The position numbers and the translations under genes are program-made. The notes under the pieces were generated by a model that was not told where the DNA came from, ran no database searches, and worked only from the letters and a program-made list of their open reading frames with translations. From the NCBI GenBank assembly GCA_964553045.1, contig CAZKJG010000008.1, positions 38,895 through 102,894 on the forward strand: 64,000 nucleotides of DNA, read 5' to 3'. This DNA is from JAWLEP01 sp964553045. GTDB taxonomy: Bacteria > Fermentibacterota > Fermentibacteria > Fermentibacterales > JCC-6. Below are positions 46,097 to 54,169 of the stretch, piece by piece; position 1 is the first letter of the stretch, and every line of letters begins with the position of its first letter.

Positions 46097-46405
46097 ATGG
46101 AAGGCTCGCTCATTCGGGCATCTTTCTTGCATGCGATACTGGAGGGTGTGCGGCGTCTCTTCGGAAGCGGCGCCGGGAGGGCGGAGGGCTACCCCGGCAG
46201 AGGTCTGCTGGGAAGGCCTACGCCCCTGCGAAGGGCGGTGGTTGATGTCGACAGCTGCCGCGGCTGCGGAACCTGCGCCTCCATCTGCTACTACCGCAGG
46301 ATTCGGCTGAAGCGGGGGACCGCACGGGTCCTCAGGGGCTGCCAGGGATGCGGCGCCTGCGCCCGTGAGTGCCCCGAAGACGCGATAGCAATGGTGAATA
46401 CGTGA
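46097..46405 (+). CDS. 2[4Fe-4S] ferredoxin-type protein
   Basis: Iron-sulfur protein, 102 aa, with two cluster motifs: CRGCGTCASICYYRR (about residues 54-68) and CQGCGACARECPEDA (about 83-97). The last Cys of the first motif is followed by Tyr instead of the usual Pro. An N-terminal extension (FLHAILEGVRRLFGSGAG, then RPTPLRRAVVDVDSC) resembles the amphipathic lead-in of hydrogenase/NuoI-type ferredoxins. ATG 46097 gives this N-terminus; there is no obvious Shine-Dalgarno, so the start is uncertain. It is the first gene behind the operator at 46011. Confidence 0.85.
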   Translation: MEGSLIRASFLHAILEGVRRLFGSGAGRAEGYPGRGLLGRPTPLRRAVVDVDSCRGCGTCASICYYRRIRLKRGTARVLRGCQGCGACARECPEDAIAMVNT

Positions 46406-46421
46406 TCCGGCAGACCGAAGG

Positions 46422-47318
46422 GTGGAACGGGACTTGACCATCAAGCTGGCCCTGGCCAGCGGCAAGGGCGGTACCGGAAAGACCACACTGGCCACCGGGC
46501 TGGCCGCGGCGGCGGCCATGCGCGGCATGGACGCGGTGTACGTGGACTGCGACGTGGAGGAGCCCAACGGTCATCTCTTCCTGCATCCGCGGATGGACCG
46601 GTCCAGGGAGGTGCGGGTGCCGGTGCCCAGGGTGAACGGGGAGACCTGTACTCTCTGCGGGCGTTGCGGAGAGGTCTGCCAGTACGGGGCGATCACGGCG
46701 CTGCCCAATACGGTGGCCACCTTCCCCGAGCTGTGCCACGGCTGCGGCGGTTGCACCATGGCGTGCCCGGAGGGGGCAATCAGGGAGGTGGGGCGGGCCG
46801 TGGGAAGGATCGAACTGGGGGAGGCGGCCGTTCCCGGCGGAAACCTGTCCTTCGTACACGGGGTGCTGAACGTGGGAGAGGCCATGGCGCCTCCGGTCAT
46901 AGACGCCGTGCTGAGGGACGCGCCCTCCTCCCGGCTGATGGTGGTGGACAGCCCTCCGGGAACCGCCTGCCCCATGATAGCCGCCCTGCGCGGAAGCGAT
47001 TACGTGGTGCTGGTCACCGAGCCAACTCCCTTCGGGCTCAGCGACCTGAAGCTGGCGGCGAAGACCGTGGACCGGATGCGCATACCCTTCGGCACCGTCA
47101 TCAACCGGGTGGGAACGGGAGACGACTCGGTGGACAGATGGTGCGAAGGGAAGGGCATAGAGGTGCTGGCCCGAATACCCTTCCGGAGGGAGCTGGCCGA
47201 GGCCTACTCCCGGGGGGAGCTTCTTCCGGCGGCCTCGCCGGAGATGCGTGGCTGGATGGACGACATGCTGGACGGGATCCTGGCCCGCCGGGAGGGAGCG
47301 GTCCGATTAGGGAGCTGA
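46422..47318 (+). CDS. MinD-superfamily P-loop ATPase with inserted ferredoxin domain (paralog 1)
   Basis: Mrp/MinD-like ATPase, 298 aa. The deviant Walker A ASGKGGTGKTTLATGL is at about residues 13-28, VDCDVEEPNGHLFL follows, and two [4Fe-4S] motifs are inserted before the central sheet: CTLCGRCGEVCQYGAI (about 69-84) and CHGCGGCTMACPEGAI. Then come LMVVDSPPGTACPMIAALRG and VTEPTPFGLSDLKLA. Such ATPases (COG1149) are typical of strict anaerobes and often occur as adjacent pairs. GTG 46422 or TTG 46434 could be the start. Its 3' end overlaps paralog 2. Confidence 0.88.
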   Translation: MERDLTIKLALASGKGGTGKTTLATGLAAAAAMRGMDAVYVDCDVEEPNGHLFLHPRMDRSREVRVPVPRVNGETCTLCGRCGEVCQYGAITALPNTVATFPELCHGCGGCTMACPEGAIREVGRAVGRIELGEAAVPGGNLSFVHGVLNVGEAMAPPVIDAVLRDAPSSRLMVVDSPPGTACPMIAALRGSDYVVLVTEPTPFGLSDLKLAAKTVDRMRIPFGTVINRVGTGDDSVDRWCEGKGIEVLARIPFRRELAEAYSRGELLPAASPEMRGWMDDMLDGILARREGAVRLGS

Positions 47319-48187
47319 CCGTGGTGAGCGGCAAGGGCGGGACGGGCAAGACCTCCCTGGCGGCCTCCATATCCGTTCTGGCGCCGGACAGCGTGCTGGC
47401 CGACTGCGACGTGGACGCCGCGGACCTCTACCTGGTCTTCGACCCCCGGCGGCTGGACAGCGAGGAGTTCTCCGGGGGCAGCAAGGCCTCGGTGATCACC
47501 GACCTCTGCACCGGCTGCGGACGCTGCGTGGAGGTCTGCCGCTTCGACGCATTCACCCGCGAGGGGAGCGAGCCCCCCGTGGTGGACCGGACTTTCTGCG
47601 AGGGCTGCGGAGTATGCCGGCTGGCCTGCCCCGCCGATGCCGTAGACTTCTCGCCCTCCCGCGACGGGTGGGTCTACCGGTCGGGCACCAGGCGCGGCCC
47701 CATGGTGCACGCCGAGCTGGCCCCGGGCCGCGAGAACTCCGGCAAGCTGGTGAGCCTGGTTCGGAAGAGGGCTGCGCAGTGGGCTGGCAGAAAAGGACTT
47801 GACCTGGTAGTAATAGATGGTTCGCCCGGCATCGGGTGTCCGGTGATCGCCTCGCTCACCGGGGTGGACCTGGCGCTGATGCTGGTCGAGCCCTCGGTCT
47901 CCGGCGCCCACGACCTGCAGAGGCTGCTGTCTCTGTCCTCGCGGCTGGGCGTGGAGTCGGCGGTGGCCGTGAACAGATGGGACATAAGCCCGGAGATGAC
48001 CGGGAGGATAGAGGGCATGGCGCGAAAGGCGGGAGCGGAGGTCCTGGGCCGCATTCGCTACGATGACCGCGTCACGGAAGCCATAGTCGCCCGAAAGGCC
48101 CCGGTGGAGCACTTCGGGGAGGGGGCGGCGGAGGACATGAGGCAGGTCTGGCGCAGAGCGGAGAGCCTTCTGCGCCGGCAGGGATAG
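47306..48187 (+). CDS. MinD-superfamily P-loop ATPase with inserted ferredoxin domain (paralog 2), probable ATT start
   Basis: Second ATPase of the pair, 293 aa from the ATT at 47306. It has VVSGKGGTGKTSLAAS (Walker A, residues 5-20), DCDVDAADLYLVFDP, ferredoxin motifs CTGCGRCVEVCRFDAF and CEGCGVCRLACPADAV, then VVIDGSPGIGCPVIASLTG and VEPSVSGAHDLQRLL. No ATG, GTG or TTG lies between the last unrelated codons and the first beta-strand. ATT gives IRELTVVSGKGG, matching the family's MRE(L/I).V.SGKGG start, with GGAGGG 9 nt upstream. GTG 47321 is the fallback but would remove most of strand one. It overlaps paralog 1 by 13 nt. Confidence 0.85.
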   Translation: MRELTVVSGKGGTGKTSLAASISVLAPDSVLADCDVDAADLYLVFDPRRLDSEEFSGGSKASVITDLCTGCGRCVEVCRFDAFTREGSEPPVVDRTFCEGCGVCRLACPADAVDFSPSRDGWVYRSGTRRGPMVHAELAPGRENSGKLVSLVRKRAAQWAGRKGLDLVVIDGSPGIGCPVIASLTGVDLALMLVEPSVSGAHDLQRLLSLSSRLGVESAVAVNRWDISPEMTGRIEGMARKAGAEVLGRIRYDDRVTEAIVARKAPVEHFGEGAAEDMRQVWRRAESLLRRQG

Positions 48188-48195
48188 GAGAGACC

Positions 48196-48447
48196 ATGCC
48201 CACCTACGACTACGAGTGCAGGGCCTGTGGAAACAGGTTCGAGAGGTTCCAGAAGATCACCGACGATCCCCTGGAGGAGTGCCCCGAGTGCGGGGGTAGC
48301 GTGGAGCGCCTCATCGGAGGCGGCGCCGGGCTTATCTTCAAGGGTCCGGGATTCCACGCCACCGACTACCGCAGCGGAGGGCCTTCCGAAAACGGCGAAT
48401 CGTGCTGCCCCAACGGCAGCTGCTGCAGCGACGGTTCCTGCGACTGA
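48196..48447 (+). CDS. FmdB-family zinc ribbon protein with Cys-rich tail
   Basis: Small protein, 83 aa. The N-terminal MPTYDYECRACGNRFERFQ with a second CPECG pair (CPECGGSVERLI) is the FmdB/CxxC_CxxC_SSSS putative regulatory zinc ribbon. The C-terminus adds ESCCPNGSCCSDGSCD, six Cys in 16 residues, which may bind metal. Eight nt after the second MinD-type ATPase, so probably the last gene of the Fe-S operon. FmdB function is not firmly established. Confidence 0.88.
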   Translation: MPTYDYECRACGNRFERFQKITDDPLEECPECGGSVERLIGGGAGLIFKGPGFHATDYRSGGPSENGESCCPNGSCCSDGSCD

Positions 48448-48454
48448 CCGTTGC

Positions 48455-48483
48455 TGGGCACGGGGACGGGGCGTTCGTATAAT
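48455..48483 (+). promoter_or_regulatory. Promoter of the solute-binding protein operon
   Basis: A perfect TATAAT (48478-48483) lies 17 bp downstream of TGGGCA (48455-48460, 4 of 6). It is in the 82-nt gap between the FmdB gene and the solute-binding protein gene. Transcription would start near 48490, about 40 nt before the ATG at 48530. Confidence 0.65.
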
Positions 48484-48529
48484 ACCCGGGACATCCCGGC
48501 AGTGAGCACACCCAATCCGGAGAAGCACT

Positions 48530-49852
48530 ATGGCAACGGCCAGTTGGCGCACGATCCCGGCTGCGGTTGCCCTCGTCCTGGTCGTTGCGGCCTGCGGGGG
48601 GGACGGTGCGGAGGACGGCGCGGCCACCGTAATCTTCTGGCACGCCATGGGAGGGCCGCTGGGCGAGATGCTGGAGGACACCCTGATCGCCGAGTTCAAC
48701 GCCTCCCACCCCGGCATAGAGGTGCTGCCCGTCTCCATGGGCAACTACCGGGCCCTGAGCCAGAAGATCATGGCCAGCGTAATGGCCGGAAGTCCCCCGG
48801 TGGTGGCCCAGGCCTACGAGACCTGGACCGCGCAGCTTATAGACGGCGGCGTCCTGGTGAGCTTCGACAGCCTGATGGCCTCCGATGCCTCCTTCACCGA
48901 AGAGCAGTGGGAGGACTTCTTCGAGGTCTTCCGGCGCAACAACAGCTTCGACGGCACCGTGTACAGCTTTCCCTTCAACAAGAGCGTCCCCGCCATCTAC
49001 TACAACACCACCCTCTTCGACAGCCTGGGGCTGGAGCCCGCCGATACCTGGGAGGAGCAGCGGCGGCTGCTGCGCAGGCTCACCATCGACGGCAACGCCG
49101 ACGGCGATTTGCGAGACGAGTCCGACGTATGGGGAACCGCCTTCTCCGTGAGCACATGGATGTTCGAGAACCTGCTGGTGCAGGCCGGAGGGGACCTGAT
49201 GGCGCCGGACTCGCAGAGCACGGCCTTTGCCGGACGCCGGGGAGTGGAGGCCCTGGAGTTCCTCTCCTCGCTGATACACGAGGACAGCGTGGCCTACCTG
49301 TCCACCGGCTACGAGCACCAGAAGGAGTTCGCCGATGGCAGGGTGGGGCTGGTGCAGGGCTCGGTGACCTCGCTGGCCTTCATGGAGAGCGACATGGCGC
49401 GGCGGGCGGAGAACGGGCTGTCGACGTTCAGGATAGGAATAGCCCCCCTGCCCGCCGGACGCAGGCGGGGAGTTATCATATCCGGCACCAACGTGGTGAT
49501 ATTCAGCGGCCACCCCGTGGCCCGAATAGACGCCGCCTGGGAGTTCGTGAAGTGGTTCACCGCGCCACAGCAGCAGGCCCGATGGTTCGCGGCCACCGGT
49601 TACCTGCCCGCCAGGATCAGCTCCCTTGAGGAACCCGCCGCCCGGGCCAGGATCGAGGAGTACCCGGGGCTGCGGGGGGTTCTGGGGCAGCTGGAGTACG
49701 CCACATTCGAGCCCCAGCTGAAAGCTTGGTTCGACGGCCGGGAGTTCCTCTCCGAGGCCGTCGAGATAGCGATATACGGACAGATGACACCGGAGGAGGC
49801 CCTCGGGCGGGCGGCGGAGCTCGCCGACGAGGAGATCTCCACGACGGACTGA
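48530..49852 (+). CDS. Extracellular solute-binding lipoprotein (family 1)
   Basis: Substrate-binding protein of a sugar-type ABC importer, 440 aa, with a lipobox VLVVAAC (Cys22). The family 1 pattern is clear: TVIFWHAMGGPLGEMLEDTL, PGIEVLPVSMGNYRALSQKI, YSFPFNKSVPAIYYNTTLFD and AWEFVKWFTAPQQQARWFAA. It looks closest to UgpB/MalE-like proteins. No permease or ATPase gene for it lies in this window, so either the transporter is elsewhere or the protein works otherwise. The genes after it encode envelope proteins in one direction with small gaps. Confidence 0.85.
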   Translation: MATASWRTIPAAVALVLVVAACGGDGAEDGAATVIFWHAMGGPLGEMLEDTLIAEFNASHPGIEVLPVSMGNYRALSQKIMASVMAGSPPVVAQAYETWTAQLIDGGVLVSFDSLMASDASFTEEQWEDFFEVFRRNNSFDGTVYSFPFNKSVPAIYYNTTLFDSLGLEPADTWEEQRRLLRRLTIDGNADGDLRDESDVWGTAFSVSTWMFENLLVQAGGDLMAPDSQSTAFAGRRGVEALEFLSSLIHEDSVAYLSTGYEHQKEFADGRVGLVQGSVTSLAFMESDMARRAENGLSTFRIGIAPLPAGRRRGVIISGTNVVIFSGHPVARIDAAWEFVKWFTAPQQQARWFAATGYLPARISSLEEPAARARIEEYPGLRGVLGQLEYATFEPQLKAWFDGREFLSEAVEIAIYGQMTPEEALGRAAELADEEISTTD

Positions 49853-49877
49853 GAACAGCACAGAGAAAGGGGACCGG

Positions 49878-50900
49878 ATGAGAGCAACCAGGCTGGCGCT
49901 CATTGCGCTCTGCTGCGCGGTGCCCGCCATGGCCCAGCCGCTGCTGACGGTGGCCGAGGCCCGCCAGGATGCCGACGGAGACGGCGTCCCGGATTACTCC
50001 GGGGAGGTCGTCACCATAGAGGCCACGGCTACCTGCGAGGGAACGCTGTTCAGCACCGGCTCGGGGCTCAGCTTCTACGTACAGGACCCCACCGCCGGCA
50101 TCAACGTGTACGGCCCGGGCCTGACCCCGGACCAGCCCATCGAGGCCGGAGACAGCCTGCGCATCACCGGCGAGATAACCCAGTACAACGGCCTCGTGGA
50201 GATAAAGCCCGACACGGAGAGCGACATCGAGTACCTGGGATCCCCCGGTGTGCCCGACCCCCTGCAGCTGGTTCTAAACCAGGGGGTCTCCGAGAGCGTG
50301 GAGGGCATGCTGCTGAACCTGGGAGACCAGTCCGGGCAGCAGTGGGTGACGGTGGCCGACAACCCCAGCTTCGCCGGAGGCGGCTACAACTTCACGGTTT
50401 GGAACGGTGAGACTGCCGTTGCCATAAGGGTGAACGAGAGCACCGGGATATCCGTCTCGGGCCTGGAGCCCGGGGTCAGACTTTTCCTCACCGGCATCGG
50501 GGGCCAGTACGACTCCGAGCCCCCATACGACAGCGGCTACCAGCTGCTGCCCCGCTACCCCTCGGACCTGACCGTCTTCCAGCCCTCCATCGGCGAGGGC
50601 TTCCACCTCGACCTGTGGGACAACCCCTTCTCCCCCGCCCTCGGCGAGCAGTGCCACATGGAGTACGGCGGCCCCGACGACATGAGGTTCACCCTCATCG
50701 TTTACGACCGCTCCGGCAGGGAGGTGGCCAGACTGGCCGACTCCCGCTACGGCGGAGATATCCTGATGTACGACGGAAGAGACGACAGCGAGGTCAAGCT
50801 GCCCGTGGGCCAGTACATACTGCTCCTGGAGGGAGTCGGCCCCGACGGCAGCAGGTACACCACCACCGAGACGCTGGTGGTGGCAGAGCGGTTGAATTGA
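49878..50900 (+). CDS. Secreted OB-fold-like protein with C-terminal FlgD-type domain
   Basis: Exported protein, 340 aa, signal peptide LALIALCCAVPAMA. The N-terminal half has two OB-like units of the kind in YhcR/DUF5689-type secreted proteins: GEVVTIEATATCEGTLFSTG with SFYVQDPTAGINVYGPGL and IEAGDSLRITGEITQYNGLV; and TGISVSGLEPGVRLFLTGIG. A DADGDGVPDYSGE acidic loop could bind calcium. The C-terminal 110 residues (HLDLWDNPFSPALGEQ, then FTLIVYDRSGREVARL) are a FlgD Ig-like/T9SS sorting-type module. OB-folds of this sort often bind nucleic acid or sugar; the ligand here is unknown. 25 nt after the solute-binding protein. Confidence 0.75.
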   Translation: MRATRLALIALCCAVPAMAQPLLTVAEARQDADGDGVPDYSGEVVTIEATATCEGTLFSTGSGLSFYVQDPTAGINVYGPGLTPDQPIEAGDSLRITGEITQYNGLVEIKPDTESDIEYLGSPGVPDPLQLVLNQGVSESVEGMLLNLGDQSGQQWVTVADNPSFAGGGYNFTVWNGETAVAIRVNESTGISVSGLEPGVRLFLTGIGGQYDSEPPYDSGYQLLPRYPSDLTVFQPSIGEGFHLDLWDNPFSPALGEQCHMEYGGPDDMRFTLIVYDRSGREVARLADSRYGGDILMYDGRDDSEVKLPVGQYILLLEGVGPDGSRYTTTETLVVAERLN

Positions 50901-50907
50901 GGTGACC

Positions 50908-51729
50908 ATGAGGATCAAGTCAACGGCAGCCGCTCTGGCGCTGGCCCTCGCAATCGCCATGCCGTCATGGGCGGCCTTCGAGGAGCTGGAGGTGGGAGTA
51001 CCGCTTCAGGCCATGGGCGGAACCGGCGTGGTGGGCACCGGGCTGTCGGCCGTGCTCTACAACCCCGCCGGACTGGCATGGCAGAAGGGCCCTTCAGTGG
51101 TGGCCGGGTCCCGGCTGCCCTTCACGAACATGGACTTCGCCACCCACGGACTCGACGGAGCGCTGCCCCTCTACGGAATGACGACCGCTGCGTCGCTGCG
51201 CTACTTCGGCAGCGACCTCTACAGCGAGCAGGTTCTGTTCCTTACCGCCGCCACGCTGCTTACCGATCAGATGGCCTTCGGCCTGCAGCCCAGCATAGCA
51301 AGGACGGACATCTCCGACGGCGTGAGCTCCTACGGAAGCGCTACGGCCGTATCCTGGAACATGGGATTCCAGGTGAGGGTCTACCCCAGATGGATGCTGG
51401 CCGCGTCGGTCCGCAACCCGTTCCAGGCGAGACTGGGCGAGAGCGGCGACTACCTTCAGCGCCGGCTGGACGGCGGGATCAGGTACGAGCCCGCCGAGGG
51501 CCTCGCCTCCCGGTTCGCCGTTTCCCAGGACTTCCGGGGTACCCGAGTAATGGTGGGACAGTCCCTTCCCCTGGGATCGGTGGTCCTTCGGGCCGGCGCC
51601 GTAAGCGACCCGGCCAGCCTGACCGCCGGAATGACCGTAGGCCTGGCCGGCATGGAGTTCGACTACGGGGTGCAGACCCATCCGGAGCTGGACCCCTCGC
51701 ACCAGGCAGGGGTGAGGTATGCTTTCTAG
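50908..51729 (+). CDS. PorV/UPF0164-like outer-membrane protein
   Basis: Exported protein, 273 aa, signal peptide ALALAIAMPSWA. VPLQAMGGTGVVGTGLSAVL YNPAGLAW is the PorV/FadL-like opening seen in many FCB-group outer-membrane proteins (written here with a break). The rest alternates amphipathic strands, ending HQAGVRYAF with the terminal Phe expected for BAM-inserted barrels. ATG at 50908 after TTGAGGTG. It overlaps the next gene by 11 nt. PorV works in type IX secretion in Bacteroidetes; that role is not shown here. Confidence 0.75.
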   Translation: MRIKSTAAALALALAIAMPSWAAFEELEVGVPLQAMGGTGVVGTGLSAVLYNPAGLAWQKGPSVVAGSRLPFTNMDFATHGLDGALPLYGMTTAASLRYFGSDLYSEQVLFLTAATLLTDQMAFGLQPSIARTDISDGVSSYGSATAVSWNMGFQVRVYPRWMLAASVRNPFQARLGESGDYLQRRLDGGIRYEPAEGLASRFAVSQDFRGTRVMVGQSLPLGSVVLRAGAVSDPASLTAGMTVGLAGMEFDYGVQTHPELDPSHQAGVRYAF

Positions 51730-54157
51730 CCTGCTGCTGGCACTTGCGGTAGCGGTCTCACCGGCGCAGAAGCCCGATCTGAACAGCGCCACCGTCGGGG
51801 AGATCTCCTCCCTGGCCGGACTGGAGCCGGCGGCGGCGGAGTCCTTGCAGGCCTACATCTTTCGGGCAGGCGGGCTGCGGGAGCTCTACCAGGCCCTGGA
51901 ATGCGGGGCTGTGTCTCCCGGGGACCTGCGCCCGCTGGGGCGGGCTTTCAGAATAGCACCTCCGGGAGAGGGCGACCTCTCCCCGGAGGTCATGGACGTC
52001 ATGGAGCGGCTGGCGGCCGAGGACGGCCCCGGTGACGCGGCCGTCGACGCCTGGGAGAACCTGCTGGTCCGCCCGCTCCCGGTGAACACGGCCAAGTCCT
52101 GGGACCTGCGCTCCCTGGACAGGGTCAGCCTGGTTGATGCCGCCGCCGTCGAGAGACGGCTGCACAACATAGGCCCGGTTTCCAGCGTGCGATCGCTGCG
52201 CGACGTTCAGTACCTGAGCTACTACGGCTACCGCAACATGGAGGACTTCATCTCCACACGGGAGCTCGACCTCTCCTCGATGGAGCTGTTCGGCTCCTAC
52301 CGCATGGTGGTGGAGGGACTGTCGGGCCGGGAGGACTACGAGGAGGGCCTGGGGTACCAGCTGGACAACCTGGAGTCGGCCATGTACGACATGGAGACCG
52401 GCGGCCGCGACTACACGGGAAGTCCCGTGGACAGCGCCGAGGTCTACCAGAGGCTCGAATCCTCGCTGCAGCAGCTGGAGGGTGCCCGGGACGTGACGGG
52501 ATTCCAGCACCGGGTGATGGTGGGGCTGGGCGATCGGATGCGCGGCGGACTCAGGCTGGCCCGGGAGGCGTACACTCCGGCCGGATACGGGATCTTCCAC
52601 GACATGGACCTCGGCGACGTCAGCCGGAGGTTCAACGAGGGCAAGGCTTTCGTCTCTCTGCACCACCTGGGGCCGCTGCACCAGGTCATGCTGGGCAACT
52701 ACCGGCTGTCACTGGGACAGGGCCTGATGATAGACAACTCCGACGAGCTCATGTACAGGCGGCTGGACAGGGCGTGGGGCCTTCACCCCGACCTCACATC
52801 CACCAGGCAGTTCGCCCTGCTGGGGGCCGCGGCGGAGGTTCGGGCCGGCGAGGTAACCGGCTACGGTTTCTTCTCCAGCGCCCCCCGGGACGCGGTGGTG
52901 GACACCGAGGGCCGGGCCAACACGCTGATCATGGCCCCCTACAGGACCTCGGAGATGGCCAACGCCCTGATGGAGACCACCGCCGGCGCCTACGGCTTCT
53001 ACGACCTCCGAGGGGTTTTCCCCACCGGCACCGCACTGGGGGTGGGGCTGATGTCGGTGTCCTACAGCGACAGCCTCTTCCCCGACTATCGCTACCTGGA
53101 CATCCCCGGCGACGGCTACTCCTGGGGCTGTCCGGAGTACGACGTCATGGAGGCCGGAGACGCGAAGTCCTTCCTGGCGCTGAGCGGTCAGACCGTTCTG
53201 GCCAACACGGGCCTCGAGGGCGAGCTGGTCCGCCAGGACAACGGAGGCCTGGCCGGTCTGGCCAGCGCCCGCTGGCAGAACGACTACTTTTACCTCACCG
53301 GGGCCTACCGGCACTACGGCATGGAGTTCGACAACCCGTACAACCGGGGCTTCGCCGAGCAGAAGCGCTTCGACGACACGGTTTTCGAGAAGCCCTACTA
53401 TCTCAACGATCCGCTGGCGGGACAGCTGGAGGAATGGCCCTCGCCCAAGCCCGAGGAGGGCTTCTACGTGGAGAGCCGCTTCCAGCTCAGCCAGCACGTC
53501 ACCTTCACCAAGGTCTACCTGGACGTCTGGCGGTCGCTGCCCTACAGCTTCGGCAACCACCGCTTCCAGGGGGAGGTTGAGTACCGGCCGGACTTCCCCG
53601 TCCGCTTCCGGCTGAAGTACAAGTACCAGTCGAAGACCAAGATGCACGATGTCGTGCCCACCACCTCCCGCACCCACGAGACCACGCTGCGGTCATTCTT
53701 CCTTCCCACGAACAGCGACTACTTCTCGGTGAAGCTGCGGCTGGGCATGGTGGAGCTCACACCGAACCCACTATACGGCGACGACCGGCTGCTCTCCGGC
53801 GGCTTCCTCTCCGCCAACTGGGAGCACAACTTCACCGAGTCCTTCTCGGTGCTGGGGGGCTCGACGCTGTGGGCCACCGACGGGATGAGCCAGTGGGAGT
53901 TCGAGGACACCGACATCGACTTCCTGGACGGCGACGGCACCAAGCTCTACGTAACGGTGAAGAACACGCTGTCGGACAACCTGCAGCTCCGGTTCCGGGC
54001 GCTGCGCAAGGACACCTGGTACCCCAGGACCGGCCTGTACAGGCCCGACCCCGACGACCAGTACTACTACCAGGGCGACAGCGGATCAATGGTGACAGAC
54101 TTCGGAGATCACGTGACCAGCTACGGCATACGCTGCCAGCTGGACGTTCGCTGGTAG
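51719..54157 (+). CDS. Helix-hairpin-helix protein with large outer-membrane barrel
   Basis: Exported protein, 812 aa, signal peptide LSSLLLALAVAVSPA. Two ComEA-like HhH units come first: PDLNSATVGEISSLAGLEPA (about 18-75), and PVNTAKSWDLRSLDRVSLVD with IGPVSSVRSLRDVQYLSYYG (about 120-180). The remaining 620 residues are beta-rich (FRLKYKYQSKTKMHDVV; YFSVKLRLGMVELTPNPLYG) and end CQLDVRW with a C-terminal Trp. Similar HhH-plus-barrel proteins occur in Bacteroidetes and relatives; their function is unknown. HhH units commonly bind DNA non-specifically. It lies between a PorV-like protein and another barrel. Confidence 0.8.
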   Translation: MLSSLLLALAVAVSPAQKPDLNSATVGEISSLAGLEPAAAESLQAYIFRAGGLRELYQALECGAVSPGDLRPLGRAFRIAPPGEGDLSPEVMDVMERLAAEDGPGDAAVDAWENLLVRPLPVNTAKSWDLRSLDRVSLVDAAAVERRLHNIGPVSSVRSLRDVQYLSYYGYRNMEDFISTRELDLSSMELFGSYRMVVEGLSGREDYEEGLGYQLDNLESAMYDMETGGRDYTGSPVDSAEVYQRLESSLQQLEGARDVTGFQHRVMVGLGDRMRGGLRLAREAYTPAGYGIFHDMDLGDVSRRFNEGKAFVSLHHLGPLHQVMLGNYRLSLGQGLMIDNSDELMYRRLDRAWGLHPDLTSTRQFALLGAAAEVRAGEVTGYGFFSSAPRDAVVDTEGRANTLIMAPYRTSEMANALMETTAGAYGFYDLRGVFPTGTALGVGLMSVSYSDSLFPDYRYLDIPGDGYSWGCPEYDVMEAGDAKSFLALSGQTVLANTGLEGELVRQDNGGLAGLASARWQNDYFYLTGAYRHYGMEFDNPYNRGFAEQKRFDDTVFEKPYYLNDPLAGQLEEWPSPKPEEGFYVESRFQLSQHVTFTKVYLDVWRSLPYSFGNHRFQGEVEYRPDFPVRFRLKYKYQSKTKMHDVVPTTSRTHETTLRSFFLPTNSDYFSVKLRLGMVELTPNPLYGDDRLLSGGFLSANWEHNFTESFSVLGGSTLWATDGMSQWEFEDTDIDFLDGDGTKLYVTVKNTLSDNLQLRFRALRKDTWYPRTGLYRPDPDDQYYYQGDSGSMVTDFGDHVTSYGIRCQLDVRW

Positions 54158-54169
54158 CTTGGAGGAACG

